In this document: piece after piece, positions 25,055 to 34,042 of the stretch | How the letters are laid out: each line of letters opens with the position of its first letter | Position numbering within the stretch: position 1 is the first letter of the stretch | Assembly (NCBI GenBank): GCA_947089855.1 | Contig: CAMUML010000039.1 | Span: forward strand, 1 to 40,623 | Source: an uncultured Eubacterium sp. | GTDB lineage: Bacteria; Bacillota; Clostridia; Lachnospirales; Lachnospiraceae | Reading direction: 5' to 3' | DNA length: 40,623 bases | The notes under the pieces: model-generated | What the model saw: the letters and a program-made list of their open reading frames with translations, nothing else | The model's database searches: none | What the model was told of the DNA's origin: nothing | Made by a program: the position numbers and the translations under genes

Positions 25055-27148
25055 ATGTATAAGAGCTATTCTATGGAAATTGGAAATAAGACGTTGACCG
25101 TGGAGATCGGGCGCGTCTGTGCGCAGGCAAATGGCGCAGCGCTGATGCGCTATGGTGATACAACGGTGCTTTCAACAGCAACAGCATCGGATAAACCAAG
25201 GGAAGGGATTGATTTTTTCCCGCTGAGTGTAGAATATGAAGAAAAATTATATGCGGTAGGAAAAATCCCAGGCGGATTTAATAAAAGGGAAGGGAAAGCG
25301 TCAGAAAATGCCATATTGACCTCCCGTGTCATCGACCGTCCGATGCGCCCGCTGTTCCCAAAGGATTACCGCAATGACGTTACCCTCAACAATATGGTTA
25401 TGAGTGTCGACCCTAAGTGCCGCCCGGAAATAACGGCCATGCTGGGGTCTGCTATTGCTGCAAGCATATCGGACATCCCATTTGCAGGCCCATGTGCCAT
25501 GACGCAGGTTGGCATGGTAGACGGGCAGTTTATTGTAAACCCTTCCCAGATTGAATGGGATGAGGGCGACTTGCAGCTGACTGTAGCATCTACTATGGAA
25601 AAGGTCATTATGATCGAAGCAGGCGCCAATGAGATACCAGAAGACAAGATGCTTGCGGCCATCTATATGGCACATGGTATTAACCAGGAGATCAATGCCT
25701 GGATCAATAAGATCGTAGCAGAAACCGGAAAGCCAAAGCATGCCTATACCAGTTGCGCGATACCGGAAGAAATGTTTGAAGCGATGCGTGGGGTCGTTAC
25801 ACCGGAAGAAATGGAACAGGCGGTCTTTACGGACCAAAAGCAGGTGCGTGAAGAAAATATCCGGGTAATTACGGAAAAATTCCAGGAAGCATTTGCCGAA
25901 AAGGAAGAGTGGCTTGACGTACTTGGCGAAGCAGTTTACCAATACCAGAAAAAGACTGTCCGGAAAATGATTTTAAAAGACAGGAAACGGCCGGATGGAC
26001 GTGATATAAAGCAAATACGCCCGCTGGCCGCTGAAATTGACCTGATTCCAAGGGTCCATGGCAGCGCTATGTTTACCCGCGGCCAGACGCAGATCTGCGA
26101 TATTGTAACATTGGCGCCTATGTCGGAAGTACAGAAAGTGGACGGGCTGGATGAGAATATTGTAGAAAAACGTTATATGCACCATTACAATTTCCCATCG
26201 TACTCCGTAGGTGAAACAAAACCGTCTAGAGGGCCGGGCCGCCGGGAAATCGGGCATGGGGCGCTGGCAGAAAAAGCATTGATGCCGGTCCTTCCATCTG
26301 TGGAAGAATTCCCTTATGCGATCCGTGCTGTATCCGAGACGTTTGAGTCAAACGGTTCTACTTCTATGGCTTCTACCTGTGCCTCTTGCATGTCTTTAAT
26401 GGCGGCAGGCGTTCCGATCAAAAAAATGGTGGCAGGTATTTCCTGCGGCCTGGTAACCGGCGAAACAGACGACGACTATGTTGTACTAACCGATATACAG
26501 GGCCTGGAAGATTTTTTTGGAGATATGGACTTTAAGGTGACGGGCACGCACGATGGTATTACCGCTATCCAGATGGATATTAAAATTCATGGCCTGACCC
26601 GCCCGATCGTAGAAGAAGCCATTGCGCGGACACGGGAAGCAAGGCTGTATATTATGGATGAGGTTATGTCCAAGGCAATTGCAGAACCTAGGAAAGAAGT
26701 CGCTCCGTTTGCACCAAAGATTATCCAGATCCAGATAGACCCGATGAAAATCGGCGATGTGGTTGGCCAAAGGGGTAAAACCATTAATGAGATTATTGAC
26801 CGTACTGGCGTAAAAATCGATATTACCGACGACGGCGCCGTATTTATATGCGGCACAGACCGGTCTATGATGGATAAAGCAGTTGAAATGATAAAGATTA
26901 TTACAACCGACTTTGAAGCAGGGCAGATTTTCAAAGGGAAAGTTGTCAGTATCAAGGAATTCGGCGCATTTTTGGAATTTGCACCTGGCAAAGAGGGGAT
27001 GGTACACATTTCCAAATTGACCCGGGGGCGGATCAACCATGTAGAAGATGTGCTGACGCTAGGCGATATAGTAACCGTTGTATGCCTTGGAAAAGACAAA
27101 ATGGGGCGCGTAAGCTTCAGTATGAAAGACGTGCCGAAAACAAAATAA
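25055..27148 (+). CDS. pnp: Polynucleotide phosphorylase
   Basis: 3'-5' phosphorolytic exoribonuclease of mRNA decay. 697 residues, ATG after AAGGAG. Two RNase PH-like domains (1-~210 and ~310-540, FTRGQTQICDIVTLAPMS in the second) flank an alpha-helical linker; KH domain near 555-610 (MKIGDVVGQRGKTINEIID) and S1 domain near 620-690 (GQIFKGKVVSIKEFGAFLEF) complete the family order. The length is normal and all domains are intact. Confidence 0.96.
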   Translation: MYKSYSMEIGNKTLTVEIGRVCAQANGAALMRYGDTTVLSTATASDKPREGIDFFPLSVEYEEKLYAVGKIPGGFNKREGKASENAILTSRVIDRPMRPLFPKDYRNDVTLNNMVMSVDPKCRPEITAMLGSAIAASISDIPFAGPCAMTQVGMVDGQFIVNPSQIEWDEGDLQLTVASTMEKVIMIEAGANEIPEDKMLAAIYMAHGINQEINAWINKIVAETGKPKHAYTSCAIPEEMFEAMRGVVTPEEMEQAVFTDQKQVREENIRVITEKFQEAFAEKEEWLDVLGEAVYQYQKKTVRKMILKDRKRPDGRDIKQIRPLAAEIDLIPRVHGSAMFTRGQTQICDIVTLAPMSEVQKVDGLDENIVEKRYMHHYNFPSYSVGETKPSRGPGRREIGHGALAEKALMPVLPSVEEFPYAIRAVSETFESNGSTSMASTCASCMSLMAAGVPIKKMVAGISCGLVTGETDDDYVVLTDIQGLEDFFGDMDFKVTGTHDGITAIQMDIKIHGLTRPIVEEAIARTREARLYIMDEVMSKAIAEPRKEVAPFAPKIIQIQIDPMKIGDVVGQRGKTINEIIDRTGVKIDITDDGAVFICGTDRSMMDKAVEMIKIITTDFEAGQIFKGKVVSIKEFGAFLEFAPGKEGMVHISKLTRGRINHVEDVLTLGDIVTVVCLGKDKMGRVSFSMKDVPKTK

Positions 27149-27159
27149 AAGGATCATAG

Positions 27160-27186
27160 GCCCCCAAATCCGGCATTTGGGGGCTT
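27160..27186 (+). terminator. Intrinsic terminator of pnp
   Basis: GCCCCCAAAT (27160-27169) / ATTTGGGGGC (27175-27184), followed by TTTGTT. Confidence 0.8.
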
Positions 27187-27256
27187 TGTTCTATTTTAAT
27201 ACCGAACGTTTCAGACGGCCCGCCATATGATAATAAAAAATACAGGATTGTTTTTT

Positions 27257-28138
27257 ATGGACAGGGTTCGTAATTTAATACATTGTGACTATGTACACAG
27301 GCTTGGGTATACAGGGCGGGGCGTTGGCGTCGCCATTTTAGATACTGGGATTTCCATGCACCCAGATTATGCGGAACGCATACGGGCCTTCCAGGATTTT
27401 TGCGGCAACCAGCGCCTGCCATATGACGATAATGGGCATGGGTCGCATATTGCGGGGATTATTGCGGGGAATGGGCGGATGAGCAAAGGCCGCTGCCGTG
27501 GCGTTGCACCGGCAGCCTCTTTGATTGTGTTAAAAGTGCTCGACCGTACAGGGAACGGGAATACCAAAGACGTGGTACAGGCAATGCAATGGGCCATTGA
27601 AAACCGCGAACGGTACAATATCCGCATTGCCAATATTTCCGTCGGTATGCTGCCGCATTCGAAGATACAGGAACGTGGCCAGCTGCTCGAATGGGTAGAC
27701 CGTATGTGGGACAGCGGCATTTTTACCGTAGCTGCGGCTGGAAACGGCGGCCCGGCAGGCAGCAGCGTAACCCTTCCGGGGGCAAGCAGTACGGTACTTA
27801 CCGTTGGCAGCAGCGATGACCGGGAGCAGTTTGTGCGCCGGCGTGGGCTATATCCAGGCTACAGCGGCGTTGGCCCGACGGCCTGCTGCGTCTGCAAACC
27901 GGAAATACTGGCGCCTGGCACCGAAGTCAAAAGCTGCAATTTTGAAAATAACGGCTATGCCGTAAAGAGTGGGACGTCTATGGCTACCGCAGTAGTATCA
28001 GGGGCCTGCGCACTTGTGCTTGACCGTTATCCGGATATGTCGCCTGCACAGTTAAAGCTGTATTTTTATAAGAAACTGGCCAGGCAAGCGGATGCTTCCT
28101 GCTGGGGGACGCTGGATGTACGTAAGCTGCTGACATAG
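27257..28138 (+). CDS. Subtilisin-like (S8) serine peptidase without secretion signal
   Basis: The start MDRVRNLIHC is preferred (AGGA upstream); an ATG 10 codons earlier at 27227 lacks an RBS. 293 residues. Catalytic triad: D29 in AILDTGIS, H61 in NGHGSHIAG and S241 in GTSMATA; the oxyanion Asn lies in AAAGNGGPAGSS. No signal peptide and no clear prodomain are present, so it resembles intracellular subtilisins, which act in the cytoplasm. Starts about 70 bases after the pnp terminator; no own promoter was identified with confidence. Confidence 0.88.
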   Translation: MDRVRNLIHCDYVHRLGYTGRGVGVAILDTGISMHPDYAERIRAFQDFCGNQRLPYDDNGHGSHIAGIIAGNGRMSKGRCRGVAPAASLIVLKVLDRTGNGNTKDVVQAMQWAIENRERYNIRIANISVGMLPHSKIQERGQLLEWVDRMWDSGIFTVAAAGNGGPAGSSVTLPGASSTVLTVGSSDDREQFVRRRGLYPGYSGVGPTACCVCKPEILAPGTEVKSCNFENNGYAVKSGTSMATAVVSGACALVLDRYPDMSPAQLKLYFYKKLARQADASCWGTLDVRKLLT

Positions 28139-28157
28139 GGGCTAGTTGCCAGAGGTT

Positions 28158-28200
28158 AGGAACTGCCGTGAAATAACTTGTGCAGTTTGCGGCAGTTCCT
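28158..28200. terminator. Hairpin downstream of the S8 peptidase gene
   Basis: 11-bp stem AGGAACTGCCG / CGGCAGTTCCT around a loop containing AAATAACTT. There is no T tract. The left arm resembles the end of the 9576-9709 element (AGGAACTG...AATAACTT), so it may be a relative of that element that also serves as a transcript end. Confidence 0.5.
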
Positions 28201-28335
28201 TAGCGCGGCTTACGGACGCCGGAATCAGCGGTTACCGTTTTGGGATGATGCGATCCGGACGGCAGCAGCCGTTCCGCCGTCGCCATATGGCGATGCGAGA
28301 GAAAACGGCTGGGGCTTTGGCTTAGATCTTGATTC

Positions 28336-28430
28336 CTTGTCTTTTTCTTCGATAGCACCACTTAAAAATCAGTTACATAGCCCGCTATGCGCCTGATTTT
28401 TAAGTGGCACTCTCGAAGAAAAATCCTGCG
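28336..28430. repeat. Second copy of the dispersed hairpin core (see 9607-9677)
   Basis: Long imperfect hairpin: CTTTTTCTTCGATAGCACCA... on the left pairs with ...CTCTCGAAGAAAAATC on the right, with ACTTAAAAATCAG/CTGATTTTTAAGT inside. The outer and apical parts (CTTGTCTTTTTCT, GCTATGCGCCTGATTTTT, AAAAATCCTGCG) match 9607-9677, which lacks the inner left arm. The rest of the 28201-28600 interval holds no gene, only low-similarity sequence. Confidence 0.7.
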
Positions 28431-28627
28431 GAAAATCTCCAGCATACCCCTCACACAACCTGACCCAGAAAATGCCTAACCAGGAACGCTGTTAATTGTG
28501 GCCTCCCGGACGCCCCCTAGCACCCACCTTTCATCCATAATCTAGGGTTATCGCCCATATACCCTTGAAATTGGCCGCAAAAAGAAATATAATAAGATCA
28601 GTACAAGAGAGGCTGGGGAGGTATTGT

Positions 28628-29800
28628 ATGGATAAAAAGAAAAGAAATACGGAAATAACACAAAACGTAAATTGTAATATACGCCAGGATACGGATCCAT
28701 ACATATCCGATGACAATGCCAGGATCCGGCAATTTGCAATAGAAGGTACGGTTACAGAAATCCGTGAATATGGAAGTGGGCATATCAACCGTACAAAACG
28801 GGTGGAAACCGTCCAGCATGGGCAGCGGCGCCAATATATCTTCCAGCAGATCAATACACAGGTATTTCAGGATGTTGATAGGCTGATGGAAAATATCACA
28901 AACGTAACTGCGTACCTACGGGAAAAAATCGCAGCGCAGGGCGGCGACCCATCGCGGGAGGCTTTGCAGGTAATCCCTACCAAAGACGGCAAAAGCTATT
29001 ACCGGGATGCGGATGCAGGCTGTTACCGTATGTATCCGTTTATAACGGATGCTATAAGCCTAGATGCGGTAGAAAAGCCGCAGGATTTTTACGAAAGTGC
29101 CGTTGCATTTGGGAATTTCCAGGCGTTATTATCTGAATATCCGGTGGAAACACTGCATGAGACGATCCCGGATTTCCACCATACGGCAAAACGTTTTCAA
29201 ACCTTTTGCCAAGCCGTGGAGGCGGATGCCTGTGGCCGGGCAGCCCAAGTACAGCCAGAAATTGCGTTTCTTATGGAGCGGGAATCTGAAATGGGTGTTT
29301 TGGTTAAGCTTTTTGAACAAAAGGAACTGCCTTTGCGTGTTACCCATAACGACACAAAGTTAAATAATGTATTAATGGACCGCAAAACCGGCAAAGGGCT
29401 TTGTGTGATTGACCTTGATACGGTTATGCCAGGGCTTTCCTTATATGATTTTGGCGATGCGGTCCGTTTTGGGGCCAATACTGCCGCGGAGGATGCCACA
29501 GATACCGCAGGCGTCTCGCTGGATCTGGAGCTGTACCGGCAGTATGTGGCCGGGTACCTAAAAGGATGCCAGGGTATGCTGACCCAGAACGAACGGGAGC
29601 TGCTGCCGGTTGGCGCAAAATTAATGACCTTGGAGTGTGGCATGCGTTTCCTTACGGACTACCTTTGCGGAGATGTTTATTTCCGGATCCATAGAAAGCA
29701 GCAGAATCTGGACCGGTGCAGGACACAATTTGCATTAGCCGCAGATATGGAACGTAAATGGGAAGAAATGCAGGAAATGATAAGCAGGTGCAGCCTATGA
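28628..29800 (+). CDS. NahK-like phosphotransferase (aminoglycoside phosphotransferase fold)
   Basis: The ATG at 28628 follows GGGGAGG by 7 bases and gives 390 residues; the upstream in-frame ATG at 28565 has no RBS. The kinase core has VTHNDTKLNNVLMDR (catalytic loop, Asp and Asn) and LCVIDLDTVMPGLSLYDFGDAVR (metal site). This loop wording is that of N-acetylhexosamine 1-kinases and close relatives, so the substrate is probably a sugar; the exact one is not known. The gene overlaps the following deaminase by 4 bases (ATGA), an unusual partner for a sugar kinase. Confidence 0.75.
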   Translation: MDKKKRNTEITQNVNCNIRQDTDPYISDDNARIRQFAIEGTVTEIREYGSGHINRTKRVETVQHGQRRQYIFQQINTQVFQDVDRLMENITNVTAYLREKIAAQGGDPSREALQVIPTKDGKSYYRDADAGCYRMYPFITDAISLDAVEKPQDFYESAVAFGNFQALLSEYPVETLHETIPDFHHTAKRFQTFCQAVEADACGRAAQVQPEIAFLMERESEMGVLVKLFEQKELPLRVTHNDTKLNNVLMDRKTGKGLCVIDLDTVMPGLSLYDFGDAVRFGANTAAEDATDTAGVSLDLELYRQYVAGYLKGCQGMLTQNERELLPVGAKLMTLECGMRFLTDYLCGDVYFRIHRKQQNLDRCRTQFALAADMERKWEEMQEMISRCSL

Positions 29801-31110
29801 ATGTCCGTTTTTACCATGCAAAAATACTTCAGCCGCAGCCGGACCATTCATGGAAGCTTTTGGAAGGCGAACTGTGGGTAGCTGGAAATACCATTTCCTA
29901 CCTTGGAGATGGGAAAACAGGCGGCGCCCAAAAGGCGGATGGCCAATTGCCGCAGCTGGCCCCAAAGGAGTGGGACAGGGAAATCGATGCGTCTGGCTGC
30001 GTAATGATACCGGGATTTAAAAATGCGCATACGCACACTGCGATGACTTTCCTGCGTTCCTATGCAGACGACCTGCCTTTACAGGAATGGCTTGAACGGC
30101 AGGTTTTTCCCAAGGAGGCACAGCTTACGCAAGAAGACGCGTACTGGCTGAATATCCTTGGTATTATGGAATATTTAACAAGCGGCATTACCGCTAATTT
30201 TGATATGTATTTCCTGCCGCTCGCAAGCGCGATGGCGGCAAGGGATACAGGGTTCCGCACGGTGCAGGTGTCTGCATTGAATAATTTTGCCAGTTCCCTG
30301 GAGCAGATGGAAGAAGATTATTATGCAATTACGCAAATGGGCAGCCGGTTAAGCTATATGGCTGGTATCCATGCAGAATATACGACCTCCATGAAACGGA
30401 TGGAAGGTGCCGCAAGGCTGGCGCAGAAGCTGCATTTGCCCAGCTACCTGCACAATTCGGAAACCAAACGGGAGGTGGAAGGCTGTATCCGCCGCTGGGG
30501 CAAGACGCCGACGCAGCTGACCGATGCGCTTGGCATGTATGAATATGGAGGCGGCGGCTACCATTGTATCTGGCTGGATGAAACGGATGTTTCTATTTTT
30601 GCATCCCGTGGGCTATTTGCGGTTACAAACCCGGCATCCAATTTAAAGCTGGCAAGTGGCATTGCCCCGGTAAAAACTTTGGTAGGGCGTGGTATCCCGG
30701 TAGCGATCGGTACAGACGGCCCGGCGTCCAACAACTGCCTGGATATGTTCCGGGAAATGTTCCTTACGGCGGGCCTGGCAAAGATCCGGGAAATGGATGC
30801 GGCATGCCTTTCAGCGGATGAGGTGCTTTATATGGCGGCTGTTACAGGGGCACAGGCAATGGGGCTAGTGGATTGCAGCTCGCTTGCGGTTGGAAAAAAG
30901 GCCGACCTGGTTTTGATCGATTTGCAGCAGCCCAATATGCAGCCGGAAAATAACCTGGTCAAAAACCTGGTTTACAGCGGCAGCAAACAAAATGTAAAAC
31001 TGACAATGGTAGACGGCCAAGTTTTATATGAGGACGGACGTTTCCATATCGGCTTTGCACCAGAAGAAGTCTATGCAAAGGCAAATGCGGTGGTCAGCCG
31101 GATGAAATGA
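29797..31110 (+). CDS. MtaD/SsnA-type amidohydrolase (probable 5'-methylthioadenosine/S-adenosylhomocysteine deaminase)
   Basis: 437 residues from the ATG at 29797, which overlaps the kinase stop; the ATG at 29758 lies inside the kinase gene. Metal-dependent amidohydrolase signatures: NAHTHTAMTFLRSYADD (first two metal His), GIHAEYTTS, YLHNSETKREVEGC and AIGTDGPASNN (metal Asp). The ALxEWLxxxVFPxE-like stretch after the HxH motif is typical of MtaD and related deaminases of adenosyl compounds. The precise substrate is inferred. Coupled upstream to the kinase; the next gene begins 27 bases later. Confidence 0.8.
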   Translation: MNVRFYHAKILQPQPDHSWKLLEGELWVAGNTISYLGDGKTGGAQKADGQLPQLAPKEWDREIDASGCVMIPGFKNAHTHTAMTFLRSYADDLPLQEWLERQVFPKEAQLTQEDAYWLNILGIMEYLTSGITANFDMYFLPLASAMAARDTGFRTVQVSALNNFASSLEQMEEDYYAITQMGSRLSYMAGIHAEYTTSMKRMEGAARLAQKLHLPSYLHNSETKREVEGCIRRWGKTPTQLTDALGMYEYGGGGYHCIWLDETDVSIFASRGLFAVTNPASNLKLASGIAPVKTLVGRGIPVAIGTDGPASNNCLDMFREMFLTAGLAKIREMDAACLSADEVLYMAAVTGAQAMGLVDCSSLAVGKKADLVLIDLQQPNMQPENNLVKNLVYSGSKQNVKLTMVDGQVLYEDGRFHIGFAPEEVYAKANAVVSRMK

Positions 31111-31137
31111 CCGGTATTTTATGGGCGGAGGACAGAT

Positions 31138-31890
31138 ATGAAAGTAATTTTTTTACACCACAGCAGTTTTTTAGTGGAGCTGGAACATACGATCTTATTG
31201 TTTGACTATTTTAACGGCAGCCGTGTCAACGGGTTTCATTTTAACGGCACGCTCCCACAGCTGGACAGTGGCAAAACGCTTACTGTATTTGCCAGCCATA
31301 GCCATCAAGACCATTTTGACAGGGATAACCTAAAGCTTGCAGATCGATACCCCAATGTCCGGTTTGTGTTTTCCAAAGACTGCCGGATGAGCCGTAATTA
31401 TCTTATAAAACATGGTTTCCAGGCATCGGTTATGGACCGTATCACCTATGTAGCAGCTGGAAAACAATATGAACTGGATGGGATGCAGATCCGTACCTTG
31501 TTTTCTACGGATGAAGGAGTGGCATATTGCGTAACGGCAGAAGGAAAAAATATTTACCATGCCGGCGACTTGCACTGGTGGTATTGGGAAGGCGCAGGGG
31601 ATTTGATCAACGGGCGGATGGAACGTGGGTTTAAACGGGAGATACGCCGGATTGAGGATGTGCATTTTGACCTGGCGTTTGTACCGTTAGACCCGCGCCA
31701 GGAACAGGATGCGTTCCGGGGAATTGACTATTTTATGAAACATGTGGACGCAGACCATGTTTTCCCAATGCATATGTGGCAGGATTATTCCCTGATCCAA
31801 ACGTATAAAAAGCGGATCTCCAACGATGCCTTTGCAGGCAGGATTGTGGATATTTCAAGGGAAAACCAAGAATTTGTATTTTCTTCTTGA
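31138..31890 (+). CDS. UlaG-like metallo-beta-lactamase-fold hydrolase
   Basis: 250 residues, ATG after GGAGGAC. The metal motif is FASHSHQDHFDRDN near residue 55, with later HAGDLHWWYWEG and VFPMHMW supplying further metal ligands. The N-terminus MKVIFLHHSSFLVELEHTILLFDYF matches the UlaG-like branch of the fold. The substrate cannot be told. Last gene of the apparent kinase-deaminase-hydrolase operon, followed by a terminator. Confidence 0.82.
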   Translation: MKVIFLHHSSFLVELEHTILLFDYFNGSRVNGFHFNGTLPQLDSGKTLTVFASHSHQDHFDRDNLKLADRYPNVRFVFSKDCRMSRNYLIKHGFQASVMDRITYVAAGKQYELDGMQIRTLFSTDEGVAYCVTAEGKNIYHAGDLHWWYWEGAGDLINGRMERGFKREIRRIEDVHFDLAFVPLDPRQEQDAFRGIDYFMKHVDADHVFPMHMWQDYSLIQTYKKRISNDAFAGRIVDISRENQEFVFSS

Positions 31891-31904
31891 CTGTATAAAT
31901 AAAA

Positions 31905-31940
31905 CCAGGATCAATCAAGGCAGCTGATTCTGGCTTTTTT
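31905..31940 (+). terminator. Intrinsic terminator after the MBL-fold gene
   Basis: CCAGGATCA / TGATTCTGG stem (one mismatch) followed by CTTTTTT. Confidence 0.75.
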
Positions 31941-31977
31941 AGCATAAGGGTAGCAAGGCAAAGAAAGGATGTGAAAA

Positions 31978-32475
31978 ATGGAAAAGAAAGAAAAAGCCGG
32001 CCTGACCGGGCATATTTATGTGGATGCAGATGCCTGCCCCGTTATAGGCATTGTGGAAGAGGCTGCTAAGGAACAAGGGCTTTCTGTAACGTTATTGTGC
32101 GATACCAGCCATATCCTGTACTCGGATTACAGTGAAGTGGTCGTGGTAGACGCTGGGGCAGACGCAGTGGATTTTAAGCTGGTTTCCCTATGCCGCAAAG
32201 GGGATATTGTAGTTACGCAAGATTATGGCGTAGCTGCGATGGCATTGGGCAAAGGCGCTTATGCCGTACACCCATCAGGCCGGTGGTATACAGATGCCAA
32301 TATCGGCAGGATGCTGATGGAACGGCATATCAATAAAAAAGCAAGGCGGGCAAACAAAAAAAACAACAGCAAAGGCCCGCGTAAAAGGACGCCACAAGAC
32401 GACCGGCGTTTTTGCCAGTCTTTTTTGCGTCTGGTTACACAGGCATCCATAGAGCCACAAGGAGGAATTGATTGA
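31978..32475 (+). CDS. YaiI/YqxD (DUF188) family protein
   Basis: 165 residues, ATG after AAAGGATG. IYVDADACPVIGIVEEAA, VVVVDAGADAVDFKLV and GDIVVTQDYGVAAMALGKGA are the family signatures; the fold is related to PIN/NYN nucleases and the conserved Asp residues suggest metal-dependent RNA processing, though no substrate is established. The C-terminus is basic (KKARRANKKNNSKGPRKR). Its stop overlaps the TTG start of the next gene by 4 bases, so the two are coupled. Confidence 0.88.
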   Translation: MEKKEKAGLTGHIYVDADACPVIGIVEEAAKEQGLSVTLLCDTSHILYSDYSEVVVVDAGADAVDFKLVSLCRKGDIVVTQDYGVAAMALGKGAYAVHPSGRWYTDANIGRMLMERHINKKARRANKKNNSKGPRKRTPQDDRRFCQSFLRLVTQASIEPQGGID

Positions 32476-33092
32476 AAAGGATTTGTAAAGACTGCGGAAG
32501 GACGTTTGAATTAAGCCCTGGCGAAATACAGTTTTATAAGGAAAAAAACCTGTCCTTGCCAAAAAGGTGCAAGGAATGCCGGGATAAAAAGAAACGCAAA
32601 GGCAATATAGCCGATATGCCAGAGCAGCCAAACAATGCCGGAAATCTGGAAGCAGCAAAGAATGGCACTCCTGCCAATGGAAGCCAAAAAAAGCCAGTCC
32701 GTATTTTAACGGCCGTTATACTTTTAATCGTTGCAATTGGCGGGATTATTAATGGCGATTTTTTCAAGGGTGCCAAAGGAGGCAGCCCGGCCGAAGATGT
32801 TTCCAATGGATACGAAGCCGGTTTGGAATACCGGTTCCGCAATGGCAGCCTTTTAACAGAGCATTTTGAAAAACATGGGGCGGAATTTGGCTTTGCGTCC
32901 AAGGAAGAGTACGAAGCAGGTGCAAACCATGTGATTTCTTCGGAAAACGCCCTGCATAAGTTGGAAGCAGAAGACGGGGACGACGTCTATTACCTAGAAG
33001 AGAGCAATGAATTTGTGATTGTATCGACGGATGGGTACATACGGACTTACTTTAAACCAGAAGATGGGATTGATTATTACAATCGGCAATAA
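32472..33092 (+). CDS. Zinc-ribbon, single-TM protein with a C-terminal BECR-type RNase-like domain
   Basis: 206 residues with a TTG start 6 bases after GGAGG, overlapping the upstream stop. Parts: zinc ribbon with C5-x2-C8 and C33-x2-C36 (1-40), linker, one membrane segment (~76-95), and a C-terminal domain (~115-206). The C-terminal pattern LLTEHFEKHGAEFGFASKEE ... ESNEFVIVSTDGYIRTYFKP resembles C-terminal RNase domains of CdiA/colicin-like and phage toxins (BECR fold), in which the His residues (here H131, H135) and the terminal strand with TYFKP are conserved. No immunity-like gene is adjacent. Toxin activity is not shown; it may be a domesticated version. Ends at a bidirectional terminator. 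Confidence 0.6.
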   Translation: MKRICKDCGRTFELSPGEIQFYKEKNLSLPKRCKECRDKKKRKGNIADMPEQPNNAGNLEAAKNGTPANGSQKKPVRILTAVILLIVAIGGIINGDFFKGAKGGSPAEDVSNGYEAGLEYRFRNGSLLTEHFEKHGAEFGFASKEEYEAGANHVISSENALHKLEAEDGDDVYYLEESNEFVIVSTDGYIRTYFKPEDGIDYYNRQ

Positions 33093-33096
33093 ACTG

Positions 33097-33120
33097 CAGG
33101 GGGCTTATTTATGCCCCCTG
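33097..33120. terminator. Bidirectional terminator between zinc-ribbon gene and araC-type gene
   Basis: CAGGGGGC / GCCCCCTG perfect stem, loop TTATTTAT. The stop codon of the convergent regulator (33109-33111) lies in the loop. The T tract is weak. Confidence 0.5.
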
Positions 33121-33984
33121 GCGGAAGTCGCGTGGGGTCTTCCCAAATTTCTTTTTAAAACTCCGGTTAAAATGCGACAGGTTTTCAAACCCCACTTCAT
33201 CGGCAACCGACAAGACCGTAGCGTCTGAGGCCAAAAGCAGCCTTGCCGCCATCATCAGCCGGTAGTCGTTGAGATATTCGATAAACGGTATGCCCATCGC
33301 CCGTTTAAAATATTTCATAAAATGCGATTGGCTGTAGTCACAGTGCGACGCAATATCCGCAATCGTAATGCGTTCCTGGAAATGCGTTTCTACATATTTA
33401 ATGATGATCTTCAGCTTTTCCAGCGGCAGGCTGTGCTTTTTTTCAGCAGGGGTTTCCTGCCAGCTTAGGAACAGCTCATAAAGCAGCGAAAATAGGCAGC
33501 CCTTAATTGCCAGCTGGTAGGCGTGCGGGGTAGTCCTGCTAATCTCGTCTGCACGGTTTAGGCAGCCGGCGATATTAGCATACCCTTTGTCCTGCGGCCG
33601 GTAGATATTTTTTGCGGGGGTATAGGAATACTGCAGCGGCTCCAGGAAATCTGCAGTACAAGAATCTGTATTTTTGGACATCAGCATGGCCAGGTCAAAT
33701 AAGATATTTTCATACTCCATAGAAAAACTGCCGTTTTGCAGGATTTCATGGAGCTGGCCTGGAGCAATAAAAATAATATCGCCTTCTTTTACCGGCGCAG
33801 TGGCAAGGTCAATGGATACCATCCCACTGCCTTTTTTGATATATATGACCTCTGTCTGCGTATGCCAGTGCAGCGGCACCGACAAAAAATCCTGCGGGAT
33901 GCTGCAAGGATAGGTATTGTATGGAAAGGCAGCGTCAAAATGTGTTTTCTTTTCCTGATAGTTTTCATATTCCAAAATATCCAT
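33109..33984 (-). CDS. AraC-family transcriptional regulator with cupin sensor domain
   Basis: The start MDILEYENYQEKK is chosen because GGGAGAG lies 9 bases upstream and because the longer TTG-initiated ORF (to 34041) would begin in the promoter -35 box. 291 residues. The N-terminal cupin/AraC-binding domain (~20-100, VPLHWHTQTEVIYIKKGSG) probably senses a sugar; the C-terminal two-helix-turn-helix AraC domain lies at ~190-290 (ITIADIASHCDYSQSHFMKYFKRAMG and SVADEVGFENLSHFNRSFKKKFG). Divergent from glgP, so glycogen/maltodextrin genes are likely targets. Confidence 0.88.
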   Translation of the reverse strand: MDILEYENYQEKKTHFDAAFPYNTYPCSIPQDFLSVPLHWHTQTEVIYIKKGSGMVSIDLATAPVKEGDIIFIAPGQLHEILQNGSFSMEYENILFDLAMLMSKNTDSCTADFLEPLQYSYTPAKNIYRPQDKGYANIAGCLNRADEISRTTPHAYQLAIKGCLFSLLYELFLSWQETPAEKKHSLPLEKLKIIIKYVETHFQERITIADIASHCDYSQSHFMKYFKRAMGIPFIEYLNDYRLMMAARLLLASDATVLSVADEVGFENLSHFNRSFKKKFGKTPRDFRQGA

Positions 33985-34011
33985 AAAGGGGCTCTCCCGG
34001 TTTTTGATAGG

Positions 34012-34041
34012 ATTGTACCATATCATCGTAGGATACTGCAA
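34012..34041 (-). promoter_or_regulatory. Promoter of the AraC-family gene
   Basis: Reverse strand TTGCAG (34041-34036), 18-bp spacer, TACAAT (34017-34012). It lies 28 bases upstream of the chosen start. Confidence 0.6.
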
Positions 34042-34042
34042 G

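Noticed and set aside
33985-34041. Longer AraC-family start (TTG at 34041)
   Set aside because: The TTG is part of the probable -35 box and the ATG at 33984 has a good ribosome binding site.
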